Origin: Dactylis glomerata
Lineage: Eukaryota > Streptophyta > Magnoliopsida > Poales > Poaceae
Assembly: GCA_007115705.1 (NCBI GenBank)
Contig: QXEO01000247.1
Span: 11,722,253 to 11,786,252 of the forward strand
Direction: 5' to 3'
DNA: 64,000 bases
In this document: one piece after another, positions 21,001 through 32,172 of the stretch
Layout: each line of letters begins with the position of its first letter
Numbering within the stretch: position 1 is the stretch's first letter
Notes under the pieces: model-generated
Told to the model about the DNA's origin: nothing
The model's input: only the letters and a program-made list of their open reading frames with translations
Database searches by the model: none
Position numbers and translations under genes: made by a program

Positions 21001-22748
21001 ATCTGGTTTACCCCAGCGTTGAACTATTGCCATTGCATCCAGGAACCTGCGCTGCATGTCGCGGTCACCACCAGGAAATGTACGTGGGAGCACGATTCAC
21101 TTCCCAATCCGATCACCTCGTGACTCACCAGCAACCACGGTGTCAACAAGACCCTATTATAATAATAAAAGTATGAAAGGTTATGGAAAATCATGCAACA
21201 TATACAATATGTATACTGACACAAGCACGTTACCTGGTAGAGGTCAGCACGTATAACCTTCTGGTTTTCCGGCTTTGAGTACCAGTCAAGCCTCATAGTC
21301 TCAATTTTGATATACATGTCAACAGCCCACTGTTGGAAAAGGCGGCCCCCAAACAAGATGATGTTAAAAAGCTTCTTCCTGACCTGCAACTTGAAGCAGT
21401 AGTACTCCCGCGCACTAACAAATTTCCTGGATTTTTTTCCTTTCACCTCAGTGTCACCAAAGTCCTCATCTGGGTTATCATCGTTGTTATCCAAATGTTT
21501 TCGAACATAAATGTTTGTAAATTCTTTTGGACACATAATAATTTAATTATAGCATGATGACCAATATCTTCAGGTTCATCACCGGTGGCATTGTCATCGT
21601 GATGTACATCATTATTGCCAACTGGTTCTCGCATCGTGGTATTATCTGAAACATTAGTAAGTAATCAACATTAATATTACGAAGATAGACTCACCAAAAT
21701 CTGTTAAAATAGGAAACTTTGACCAATACCTGTAGGTAATTCAGTGGCATTGTCTTTATGATGTACATTGTTATTGCCAACTGGTTCTTGCATCGTGTTA
21801 TTATCTAAAATATTATTAAGTAATCAACATTAATATTACGACAATAGACTCACCAGACTTACTAAAATAAGAAAGGATGACCAATACCTGTAGGTAATTC
21901 AGTGGCATGATTTTCATGTGGTGGAATATGCACAAATTGTTCTTCTGTAATCAAGTTATCATCTGATAGATTGAAGGAAACATAAGTCCCAGTTGAAATA
22001 AATAGTAAGTGTATGAATTAGTAATAAGTTACATACCTATAGTTAAATCAAAGGCTTGTTTTTCTTGTTGTGAAGAATCATATGATGAATGTTGTGTCGT
22101 GCCATCGGTGGGGTCAACATATGGCATCCAACGATTCCAACCAGTCTCCCCACGTGGGAAGAATAGAGGATATGACAATGGGTCGTAGCACCCATAGTAT
22201 GCTCTAATATACAGGGGCCGGTCTCCTTTTCCATGCACGACAACACTTCTGTCAAAGCAATTTTGTGGGTCGCTACCTTCAACCCATATCGCTGCCACCT
22301 GAGAAGCCGTTGGAGCATTGTACCTTCGCTGATCCAATTTGATATCTGTGTTCAGTGAGATCCTATATTCATCTAGATTTGGAACAGCTCCGAGGCTCTT
22401 AAAAACTTGCGCATAAGGGTTACGCTCTAATATTCTCAGAATTTTCTGTATGACCTCTATATTAAGATCTGGAGACCTCTTAGCCCTATGAATCAAGTTT
22501 TCATCTGTATCATAAATATAGAGCTGAAAATGCCGAGGTCCATTATCAGCTGGCACCAGATCATCAAGAGCGTGGTACAACCCGCCACACGCCCAAAATG
22601 TATATACGCCAGTTCTTGCAGCTGTGCTGACCCGGCGATCAAGGGTGACTCCTAGACTTGTGAATGAGAAGTGCGAGTTAAAATATCGTATGTTCTCTCT
22701 GAAATATTTAGCGTCATCATCCTCTTGACTTGTAAACAACCGTTTCAA
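18046..22748 (-). pseudogene. Helitron Rep-helicase (RepHel), broken
   Basis: Order on the minus strand: N-terminal Helitron domain (22748-22029, FTSLGVTLDRRV, GPRHFQLYIYDTDE); linking exons; Rep (HUH) domain from about 21450, with HEH at 20790-20782 and paired tyrosines in YLFKYIYKG near 20385; then a PIF1-like helicase with Walker A GPGGTGKT (19357-19334), IIWDDVAM, GGDFRQVLP and YVALSRG, ending at 18046. At least four lesions: stop at 21097-21099 (CGA to TGA at a CpG is likely), stop at 20530-20532, a frameshift near 20283, and one extra T in a T-run near 18503. An intron lies near 21145-21235. The family nicks DNA and drives rolling-circle transposition in the nucleus. Few lesions suggest fairly recent decay. 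Confidence 0.92.
21559..21990 (-). repeat. Exon-plus-intron tandem repeat, period about 160 bp
   Basis: Three units begin near 21559, 21720 and 21878. Each holds a short exon (reading NNDVHHDDNAT in the first) and the following intron. The first two are close copies, with TTGCCAACTGGTTCT shared; the third is diverged. The result is a multiplied acidic, His/Asn-rich linker in the Helitron protein. Confidence 0.75.
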
Positions 22749-23303
22749 CTCTTATGGAACATCTGGAGTAAATATATTGACTTTTCCTTTTCTGCAGCAA
22801 AATGCAAGTCCCTCATATGGAAACTGTAATGCCCCACAGTATTGGCAGTCCGGAACTTTTCTTAGCACATGATGCTTTTTAGGTAGGTTTCGGTATATGA
22901 ATTCCTCGGTATTTGGTATAGGCGTTGCTTGTGAAGGATGATGTCCAAGTTGATATGATTCAAAAGTAACACCTAGCAGAAAACAATCTGTTCAATTAAC
23001 AATGAATACTGATAAAATATGCAATTGAGAGTGCTAGACTGGAAAATACAGAATTTGCATACCTTGTTCACTAAATATTCTAGCTTCTTCATCTTGCTCA
23101 TGGTCTGTAGATTCTTCTCCACTTTTCACCGTGTGCAAACACTCTAGGAGGTAATACATTGGTCAAAATTAATATATGTTCTAGTGAACAATTATAAGCG
23201 TGAAAGACATTATGTAAATGTACCTTCTAAATTGTTTTGGTGAACAATGGGCTCAAATATTCCATACGGATCATCTGTATTGTGGTTGCCTGCTATGAAA
23301 AAA

Positions 23304-24295
23304 TCATAAGATCAGTAGAGCACAACATTTTAAGTATTCTAAACAACCAAGGGTAGTGAGATTACTTAGATTTTGAGTGGTTTGACCAGCATTCATAGTC
23401 GGTTCCATTTCTGGGCTCCTATGATTAGCTTGTGCAATATCACTTATGATGGTAGATACTGTTTGCATTTCTTGCATTTCCTGGCTATGAGGCATAGCAA
23501 CAGCTCGCATACGCCCTCCAATTCGTTGCATCTGATAATGATCATTCCTCTTCAACCAGTTGGATTCATCATCGTACATTACATTATTCATATTGTCATG
23601 GCTGATGGCTTGATGTGGTAAGTACAAAGCTGGTATAGTTGGTATAGTTGATAAGCCTGAAACCAATTTGCAGTTATCATATTAGTATATGTATTATAAC
23701 ATGAAATCAACTAATTATGGTACATGACAACCTGGAGATGTTATTTTCTGTAGTTGGGTGACAGCAGATAGTTCTGTAGCAGGTGTGTGTGACAAGGACA
23801 CATCGTTGTTGATTTGGGCAGTGGTAGTTGTTTTCTTCTGTTCATGTGATTGCCGTTGCCGTTTTAATATTTCATCCTTATTTTGTGCATATCGCTCCCT
23901 GTCCCTTTGCCTCCTTCTCTCTTTAGGGTCTGCAAAGATGAGATATGGATAGCGGTGTTTGTGTTATAATCTCTGGATTGATAGGAGCAGACAACGTAAC
24001 ATCATCATGAGATTGAACTGTACAAAAATGTGCCGCATTTAATCACAGAGGTGATCATTAGATTAGGCCATCAGAACTTATAAATTATGCAAGCATGCAG
24101 ATGAAGGATGTCATTACCCCCTTTCATGACCAGGGGTGTATGCGGTACATGTGGCTCATCATTCGTCAGTGTTGTGGAAGCCTTTTGATTTTCACGGGCT
24201 TGACAGCGTCTTTTTAGAATTTCTTCCTTATTTCGGGCATAATATTCACTGTTCCTCTGCCTCTTCAACTTTTTAGGGTCTGTTACATACCGCAA
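23304..24295 (-). pseudogene. Helitron 5' exons with duplicated basic module
   Basis: Two exons, near 24280-24120 and 23935-23735, both encode the same kind of module: an Arg/Lys-rich run with Y(A)(R/Q)NK(E/D)EILKR, followed by a polar Thr-rich tail. This module is common at the N-terminus of grass Helitron proteins. A third exon (23666-23380) is Met/Gln-rich. Exon borders are approximate. Not judged functional, because the downstream gene is broken. Confidence 0.6.
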
Positions 24296-24299
24296 GTTA

Positions 24300-25330
24300 G
24301 CACACCAAGAACAATAGTGTTTTTTATTGATTCATTTTCTCAAAAAGATTGCTGATACTTACCCAAGGAGTGTATGTTGGTAATATCATGAAAGGGGGTG
24401 CGCGGCCCCGCACGATTGGGAGATGACATACTGTCGGCTTCCTGTGAAGTTTCATGTCATTAAATCATTGCACCATAGAGATTTCTGATGTGTGATGTTT
24501 GTGTGTAACATGTGTGCTTCCAGGTAGATATGTTCCTAGAGATAGATTGGCATAGGTAGAGATGTGCTCAATGAGCTGGATGCTTCCAGGTAGATATTTT
24601 TCAACAGGTAATACAACAAGTTTGGTGTCTAGCACTATTTTATGTCTTGTTACTTTTTTGTTTTACATACATTCTCGCATGGTTGTCATTAACATTAAAT
24701 TTGAGATACCATAATATATCAATCAGTAGTGAACCCAACCGATATTTCTTGAATATGTAAACCCCCTCCCTCAAACTGACTGTTCCTAATAATACATAGT
24801 AAATATGGTATACCTTACAAATCGACTATGTAGCATATAAAGTTATAAACCCCCTCCCTCAGACTGACTGTTCCTAATAATTAGCACTCACATGTGATTA
24901 CAATATGTTTAATCCTTTCTCTCTCAAAAAAATGTGTTATCCATCTATGATGTATTATTTATTATTTATAGTAGAAAATATCATACCTGGCTGATCCGAT
25001 GGGGCTGCATACTAATGTTGAGGCTTGAAAATTCAGGAAGTTTACTGCATAGTAAGCTTGTTGTAGCCTGCAAGTAGTTTAGTATTTTGATGCAAAGAGG
25101 CTTTAGAAAACAAAAGAAGTGTCATTGGCCTATGTTTTCATGTACTGCACTATTTAGCTATTTAAGCTTCTGCACCGAAATTTGCATTAGAATAATGGAA
25201 GAACAGAGAATGTTGCACATAATGACTACCGTTTATGATTGGTTGGCAATAATATTATTGTTGAGGTTGTAGAATACCTGGGAGATCTGATGGAGTTGGC
25301 TGATCCAATTTCAGTGTGGTTTTTACAGAA
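24300..25330. other. Helitron 5' intron/leader, no gene
   Basis: AT-rich. A direct repeat (AAACCCCCTCCCTCA(A/G)ACTG) occurs near 24758 and 24847, 89 bp apart. No ORF of note. Confidence 0.4.
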
Positions 25331-25418
25331 TGGTGAAGAAGTTGCAGCGATGTGGATGTTTGTCGGCATTCAGGGGTGAAGAAGGAGCGGCTAGTGTGAT
25401 GCAGGGCGGCGAGGTTGC

Positions 25419-25640
25419 CGGTGCAGCTTGGACGTCACTGTGCAGGGCGGCGCCGGTGCGGCTTGGACGTCACCGTGTAGGAGACGACTGGCTGCTGGGC
25501 GGCGTCGGACGATGCTGCTTGTAGGTCGCCGTGCAGCGAGGCGACGGGATGCTGGGCGGCGTCGAACGGTGCGGCGGCTTGGACGTCGCCGTGCAGCGAG
25601 GCGATGGGCGGCGTCTGATGGTGCTGCGCAAGGCAGGGCG
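25419..25640. repeat. Degenerate 57-59-bp GC-rich repeat in Helitron leader
   Basis: The phrase (G/T)(G/A)(A/G)CGTC(A/G)CCGTG recurs near 25431, 25466, 25523 and 25582, with GCTGGGCGGCGTCG between. Frames open on both strands are a by-product of composition. It lies just inside the Helitron 5' end. Confidence 0.6.
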
Positions 25641-26168
25641 TCATCTGGGCGAAGAGGGAATACGATTGTGTGGAGTTTCCTATTTTACATTAATTGCTTG
25701 CATAATCGTAGGGATGTGATTGCGGGACTGTGTTTTTTTTTGTACAGAAGTAATAGGTGGATGGATGGATGGGCGGAGGTGGAGTATGGTCAGTCATAGT
25801 AAAATGCCAAGTGCACACGAAATCATTTTGGCCGTTAGATTTACTTTAGTGGGTCTAATCCTGTGATGGAAAGTGGTCGGTGTACATTTGGTGGTGTGTC
25901 TGTAGAATAATTCATGTTTGCTCTTTTATTAGTAGTGGAGATGGAGACTAATTATTAATATAAACTAGCAAGGTGGCCCTCGCAAATTCCAGGGCATTAT
26001 TTTTACTTTGTTGAGAGTGTCTCGAAATCAAATTATTGTTCCACGGAAATCACGAAGGACTAATATGGATCTACAACCACCACAAATGGTATGGTAAATA
26101 AAATATAACTTATGTGGGTTAGATCTTCTTTAGTTTGTGGGCAAATGATTAGTTTGTCATTTCTGAAT

Positions 26169-26496
26169 GAACAAAGTCTATTTTTACCCTCTAAACTTTT
26201 CACTTGGATCATATTTCCCCCCTAAACTTTTACTTGGCTCAACAAACCCCCCTAAACAACAAATATAACCCATTAAATATGGCTCATATTAGTCATGGTC
26301 ATGTGTTTGTATGTAACTAATTGCAGATTTGTGAAGATACGGTTATAAGCCCACTGTTTGGCTGAGTAAAATCCTAAATTAAGGGGGTAACATGGACCAT
26401 TAGTGATAGTTTAGGGGGGTTTAGTGAGGCAAGAAAAATTTGGGGGGCAAACATGAACCATGTGAAAAGTATAGGGGGGAAAACCGGACTTTGTTC
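26169..26496. mobile_element. Foldback MITE with 9-bp TSD
   Basis: 328 bp with ends GAACAAAGTC and GACTTTGTTC and long imperfect inverted repeats containing runs of CCCCCCTAAACTTTT. Flanks TTTCTGAAT (26160-26168) and TTTCTGAAA (26497-26505) match at 8 of 9 positions, suggesting a Mutator-type element. Confidence 0.75.
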
Positions 26497-26790
26497 TTTC
26501 TGAAAACATTTGTATGTGTTGTTTTTGCGTTATATCAGTGAAACAAATATACGCAAGGTTGAAATATTTATATTATTATTTGTCAGTACTATATCAATGT
26601 GGGGACGCCATACCAAAATTTATTCGTTGTTGTAGATTATATAGATAAAATAGAAGTATAACTCTTGATGAATTGCAAGCACAACTATCCTCATTGATAG
26701 TAATACATAGGGAAATAAGCACCGACTATTTCTATTTTCTACCCTCTCTTGGTTTTTCTTCCTCTCATTTACCCGCTACATTGTAAAATG

Positions 26791-26878
26791 CTCCTATCCA
26801 TAAAAGTGCCGGTTGCTTAGTATAAATTTGTACTAAGTTGCACTAAATCACTCGACACTTATTATAGATCAGAGGGAG
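26791..26878. mobile_element. Stowaway (Athos-like) MITE
   Basis: 88-bp near-palindrome from CTCCTATCCATAA to a right end in GATCAGAGGGAG, centred on AGTATAAATTTGTACT, followed by TA. Size and ends fit the Athos group of Stowaway (Tc1/Mariner) MITEs in Triticeae. Confidence 0.75.
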
Positions 26879-27552
26879 TACTATTTTTTGTTTGACCAGT
26901 TTAAATTTAAATAATTTTGAGTATTATTATCAGTCTATTGTGAAATCTATTCTTTATGTGTTCTTCTCAGTATACTCTTATGATGCATGTCTTGTAGATA
27001 ATTAGACGCTATCACCTTCATAAAAGAAATATCATATTGGTATATAATAAATAGATAAACATCGATACATATTGGTTCATATATTTTTACGCATGCATAT
27101 TCTTTTAACGGACACAACTCGTTTAAACAATATGCATATAGACTGATCACTCTTTTACGGACACTACGTATGCATTGATATTTTTTTAAACGAACTCTCC
27201 GGCCAATGCCTACCTAGCGTGTAGTATTGTTGTTCCTTTGAAGTAACTTTCTTTTGAACGGAAACATCTTACCTCCTAGAGAAGCTAGCGCCGTAATATT
27301 TTTTTTTGAGGTGAGAAAGATAGAGATAAGTCCTCCTCTCGGTTTAGGTTTAGACTACTTTATTTTTATTTCCAACAACCATGAACGTGTCAAAAGTTAA
27401 ACTAGACTACGTACATAGTTACGTAATTATTAATAATCTAATAAATCCTAGCCATACATTTTAGATCTAAGTATCAAAATAAATTAGATGATGTGGTTTA
27501 ACGTGGTGACTCTATTTTAGAACCCCGTATTGTGCTCTTAGTATATAGTAGA

Positions 27553-27949
27553 TGTATCTAGTTAAATTTAGTGTCTAAGAGCATCTTCAATAGGTGCTCG
27601 ATAATTCTGCGGGCTAGAATACTTTTACAACGGCTGTTTTGTTGTTTTTGACGCGGCGTGGTTGCAGCATTTTTGGATGCCCAAAAAATATTGCGTACGG
27701 CCATAGCGCTTTAAAAGATGCCCAAAATTACAGCACCGCAAACAACTTTTGGTGCAATTTTTTTATCAAATATAGATCAAACAGAGCTACTAAAATAGAT
27801 TTAGGAAGAGGATATATTAGAAACACGATAAAATAAACTAAAAATTGCAACAAATTAAACTATGATAATCTAAAACAAAACATCTAGTCCTCAAAATCGA
27901 AATCAAAGTCGAGTCCGATGAACTCGATGCGGTGGAGGAAAAGTTTAAG
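27553..27949 (-). other. DNA-transposon debris, PIF/Harbinger-like
   Basis: Begins near AAGAGCATCTTCAATAGGTG, a common edge of cereal DNA transposons. On the minus strand near 27890-27945 it reads IEFIGLDFDFDF followed by a stop, resembling a C-terminus common in cereal DNA-transposon ORFs. Boundaries are not definable. Confidence 0.35.
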
Positions 27950-28074
27950 ACTTTTTGAGTGAGTGACCGGGTCACAAGGGAAGAGGAGACCGGGGCTCAT
28001 GCACGCGCGCACGTAACGGATGAAATGCAGGTGATGCGATCCTTGCATCGCGGGATAAACTGGTTGGGTTCAAC
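27950..28074. repeat. Promoter-segment repeat, copy 2
   Basis: Matches 12551-12646 closely and includes about 30 bp absent from copy 1. Similarity to the region around copy 3 continues to about 28290 (CTCTGAATC..GATTCTCGA versus 61080-61105) and then beyond the nested elements at 53850-53880. Confidence 0.65.
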
Positions 28075-28375
28075 GGTAAATTTCGCAAAAAAATACTACA
28101 CTTGTATGCTTTGAATATTGTCTTCTTCTTTTTTTGTAGCGAACCAAGGCATACGTGCTGGGCAGACACATGACCCCATTTTAAGAAGTTCCTGATCACA
28201 CTTCACCATGCATCTTAGGACCCAAGGAAGGTTCCACTTGATGATTTATGAGGTCTGAATCAAGATTCTCGAAAGAAGAAGAGCTCTGAATCAAGTGGTT
28301 AAGCAAAACATGAGAACTGTGGCAAACTATTGCCGCGATTTGATCTGTTCTCCGTGTTAGCTTTGAAGACGACTA

Positions 28376-28579
28376 CTCCATTCAAAATTACTGAGCTCGT
28401 AGGGTTGCACTAAGTCAAACCATTTTAAGTTTAACCAAGTTGCACAGATAAATATCAGCATCTAAAACACCACTTATTACGTTTATCATGCAAATTTGAC
28501 ACTATTTTCTATAAGTTTGGTCAAACATGGAAATTTGACTTAGGACAAACTTAGAAACATAAATTATTGTGAAACCAAA
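28376..28579 (+). mobile_element. Stowaway-like MITE, split by the solo LTR
   Basis: Starts CTCCATTCAAAATTAC after TA (28374-28375). It contains phrases typical of Triticeae Mariner-derived MITEs (TTGCACAGATAAATATCAGCATC, given here in parts; AAGTTTGGTCAAAC; GACTTAGGACAAAC). It should end in GAAACNNAGNNAG plus TA. That end is completed by GAAG at 53846-53849 and TA at 53850-53851, on the far side of the 25-kb nest. Confidence 0.7.
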
Positions 28580-31500
28580 TGTAACATCCCAGCACGTAGG
28601 ACAATTCCGGGGTAAATTAGAGGGCTTTTGTGAATATCATCTGAAATTACGGGATTTTTTCGCGCTTTTATCATTAAAACCTAAGAGGGGTCGGGTCTCT
28701 CTTCGAGAGGGGATGGTATACTCTTGGAGTGCGAAAGAATTTGACATGATCTCTTTTGATCTCTTGATTGTGGGAAAGGGATGAATTTGAATAAACAAAC
28801 CCTAACATAAATAGAGAATTCAAATTTAACTTTGAATTATGAAATTTGAATTTGAATTTAAAAGGCACATTTAGAAAAGATAAACATTTAATTAGAAGGA
28901 AAACTTGAACTTTATTAATCATCAACACAAGATACAATGTCTTTACAAAATTTTGAGAATAAAAGAATAATTACAATAGTGGATAGAATAAAAAGGAATA
29001 TTACAAAAATGCATAAAAGGAGACAAGGAAGTTAATTCCTAAAACTAAGAGTCTTCTTTTCTTCTCTTTATCTTCTTTTTGTCACCTGCAACATTAACAA
29101 GAAAGAAACACAGCCAGGAGGGAAATAGCCAAGTGTCAAGTCAAAAAAATAAGTCACTGAAGGTTGGAGCTTATCACCACAGCTCACAGGGAAAAGATCC
29201 CAGGTCAGCCTAGAAGCAAGCAAGCTGGTAGGCAGCACACTCACCAAATGCATGCTTAGTGGTGTCAACACACCAGCAACACAAGATCAAGTATAAATAG
29301 GTCACTGTTGATGGATTTGGCCGGCCAAGAACAACCAGCCGGCCACCACACCACCACAGCAGCACACCACCACAACACCACTGTTTCACAACATCACTGT
29401 GAGCAATCACAGCCAGCAACACCATCACACAATCCACCCTGCTCATGAGTTGAGCAACAGGGAGGGATTCACCACCACCAGCACATCATCAAGAACCAAA
29501 CCAGCAAAACCACAGCCAAGATGGTTACTTAGTTAAACTAGGAACTAGGTCAAGCAGCTAGGAGGAGCAGGCTTGCCACAAGAAGCAGGTTATCAGAAAT
29601 ATCCAGAAGAACAAGCTACTTTCCAGCAACAGGTTAATACTGAACCAAAGCATGCATAAGTGTTGGGAGTAAACCCATAGATTTATCTCCCAGGAAGGCA
29701 GCATAGAGCACAGCCACACACTTGTAGATGAGTCAAGCAAGGTTACTGACCAGAAAGCATCAAGGCAATACACCAGACCTAACTACCTTCCACTAGGTTT
29801 TCACCTAGGAGGACAGAAAGGTGATGAACTCTCAGACTTGCATAGAAATGTTATGCAAGTTCATCACAGAGCCTTTATGTGTCAGCTAAATATCTGTTCT
29901 TATTCTAGAAAAGAGCCTCAGACTTTACATCATGGGCTAGGCCAATTTTCAAACAAGGAAGTGAATATTCTTATCATTTTCTAGCCTGAACAAGGTCACA
30001 CACATGATCTGAAGCCAAAGTCACAAAACCAATGCCAACAACACTGTTAATCCACTGCAGCCATCCAACTCTTATTCCAAGAGATTGGCCACACTCACAG
30101 AGGGTACCTCAATGCTTGATGGAAATCAAGTAGTAACATGCTAGAACTAAAAGGCTACCAAGAAATTAATCTCAGAACAATATCATCAGCATACTCAAGG
30201 CACCAGCTATAGAAGCTCAATAAGAAATGCAAATCATCACTGAATAACATTCAGTTCATATTTCAAAGGGGAAATTCAGTTAAAGGCAATCTCTGAATAT
30301 TTCCACTGCCAGTTTGACACTAGGTCATACAGGCACAATTTAATCACCACACTTAGAATATCTTAGCATCTGAATCTCAAGATCATGCTACAAGCCACAG
30401 CCAAGTTCACAGCCAACTTATACTCAGCAAACTGTTTGATTAACAGTATAGGAATATAACATTCCTCAGTTCAGTTCCAGCAACTGGAACAAGATAACTA
30501 AAACCAACAAGATACAGTTAAGGAATTAACTGAATCTCTGTCTGAAACTAACAGTAGCAACAAGCATCAGTAGCTATGCCTATCCATGCTTTAATACAAA
30601 GATTAGTAGACAACTAGGGAATACTGGGTGTGTATCAAGTACATCACAGCAAGCATCAGGCCAAGATAGGGTCACAACATCGACACAAAGAACAGGCTAG
30701 CCATCAAGCTAGTCATCAACAAGCCAAACAAGCACCAGAGCATCATCACCATGCTTAGCCACAGAGCATCAGAGGGTCAAGAAGAGGCGGAGGAGATGAG
30801 CACTTATCTGACCCGAGGTGAAGGTAGTGCCGGCGGCACCACGGCACAGCAGCACAGAGGCACGGCGGCACCGATCTGCGCTAGGCCGCACCTGCAGCAC
30901 CTGCCGAGGCTTCTCACCAGGAGCCAAGCCACCGAGACCCCAGCACGGGAGGCCATGGTCGACGAATCGCCTTGGCACGGGGGCGAACTCGACTGGGCGG
31001 AGGCGAACAGAGTCGAGGGAGACGAACGGAGGCGAGGAAGACGATTCCCCATGGCCAGAAGGAAGCACGCGAGGAGGCGGTTCGTTTGCCCCACGCGGCG
31101 GCGGCGGAAACCGCCGGAGCTCGTCGGAATCGCGCGACGACGCTGTCGGCGACGCGCAGTCGCCAGAGTGCGAGGGGGGAATTAGGGTTAGGGTTTCGTC
31201 AGGGGAGTGAGAGGGGGCTCAGCCCGACTGGGATGGGCTGGTTCGACCTAACCCGCTCGGGTGGGTCTGACAAGTGGGCCTAGGCAGTCAGATTTTCTTT
31301 TAATAACTAAAAACCCTATAGAAAACCCTAATTAGAATTTGACAGCACAAGAAAAAATATATAAAAATAACACAAGGCTAAAATTACTTTTTTTGTCTTT
31401 ATATGAACTTTGAGATTTAATTGGGATTTGAAATAATCTTAAGGATTATTTGTGCAAAAAGAAAAGGAATTTATAAGGCTTTTCTAAAATATTTAAGCTT

Positions 31501-32172
31501 GTGAGATATCTAAGAAAAATCTGGTTAAAAATCTTAACTCTTTATTAAATAAACTCCATTCAAGAATACTTAGCCATTATTCTTGAATGAAGATATTATT
31601 AACATATATTCTTTAAAATCATACAAGGAATATATAAATACCAGCAAATGAATAAATCATTTCATGGGGATATAAAGGGAACACACACCATAAAGCATGC
31701 ATCAATTGAATCTTTAACCATTGCCCTTATCGGACAATGATGCTGTTTTCCAGAACCCGAGGTCCCGGGTCACTCCAACAAATCCAACTGCACTACCTTG
31801 CAGTTTGCAGGCAAGTTCACTCTTGCTCATATCTATTGTTTATCTTTAGCAAATTACTTGCAAATATACCTGTGGTACTACTACTGCATTTAAAGCAAAA
31901 ATTCTGCTTTCTTAATCAACTTGATTAGTGGTTAGCAACCATGGTGGTTGTTACCCTAGGATGGTGGGCAGTGGGATCATGGTATGAGTATTTGTGGAGG
32001 TCCCACTACAACTGGAAAGTTCACCTATGAATTAATAACTAATGTCGCCATTGATTCTAGCGCCACAAATAATGGTCAACCATAAGATCTGGTATGGGAC
32101 GGAGAAGTTAGTTGTACCAACTTCCTCTTGCATATCAACAGACGCACCATACCATAGATGCATCCTGCTGGG
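28580..32172 (+). mobile_element. Solo LTR, left part
   Basis: Starts TGTAACATCCC. The other end is at 53840 (CACCACA). Direct repeats CCAAA at 28575-28579 and 53841-53845 close the element. Removing the nested insertion leaves 4,792 bp with no second terminus, PBS or pol, so a solo LTR is the simplest reading. 30770-31260 is GC-rich and includes AGGGTTAGGGTTTCG; the rest is AT-rich. Short frames on both strands of the GC-rich part look compositional. Confidence 0.8.

Larger units (their letters stand above)
12714..25941 (-). mobile_element. Helitron, about 13.2 kb, minus orientation
   Basis: The 5' end (right, 25941) reads TCTCCACTACTAATAAAAG on the minus strand, preceded by A. The proposed 3' end (left) reads CTAG at 12717-12714 followed by T, with an imperfect 6-bp hairpin (CGTGCA..TGTACG) about 8 bp inside. 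Insertion between A and T with no target duplication fits Helitrons. The interior carries a Rep-helicase pseudogene, a MITE, GC-rich blocks and a KH-domain gene fragment. The 5' end and the helicase are solid. The 3' end is the best candidate I found by eye, so the full length is less sure. Confidence 0.65.
25965..27552 (-). mobile_element. Second, non-autonomous Helitron, 1.6 kb
   Basis: The 3' end on the minus strand is CTAG (25968-25965) followed by T, with a perfect 5-bp-stem hairpin GCCCT..AGGGC at 25976-25995. The proposed 5' end is TCTACTATATACTAAGAGC starting at 27552, preceded by A. No helicase, so it depended on a helper. It contains two MITEs. The 3' end is strong; the 5' end is a reasoned choice. 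Confidence 0.65.
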
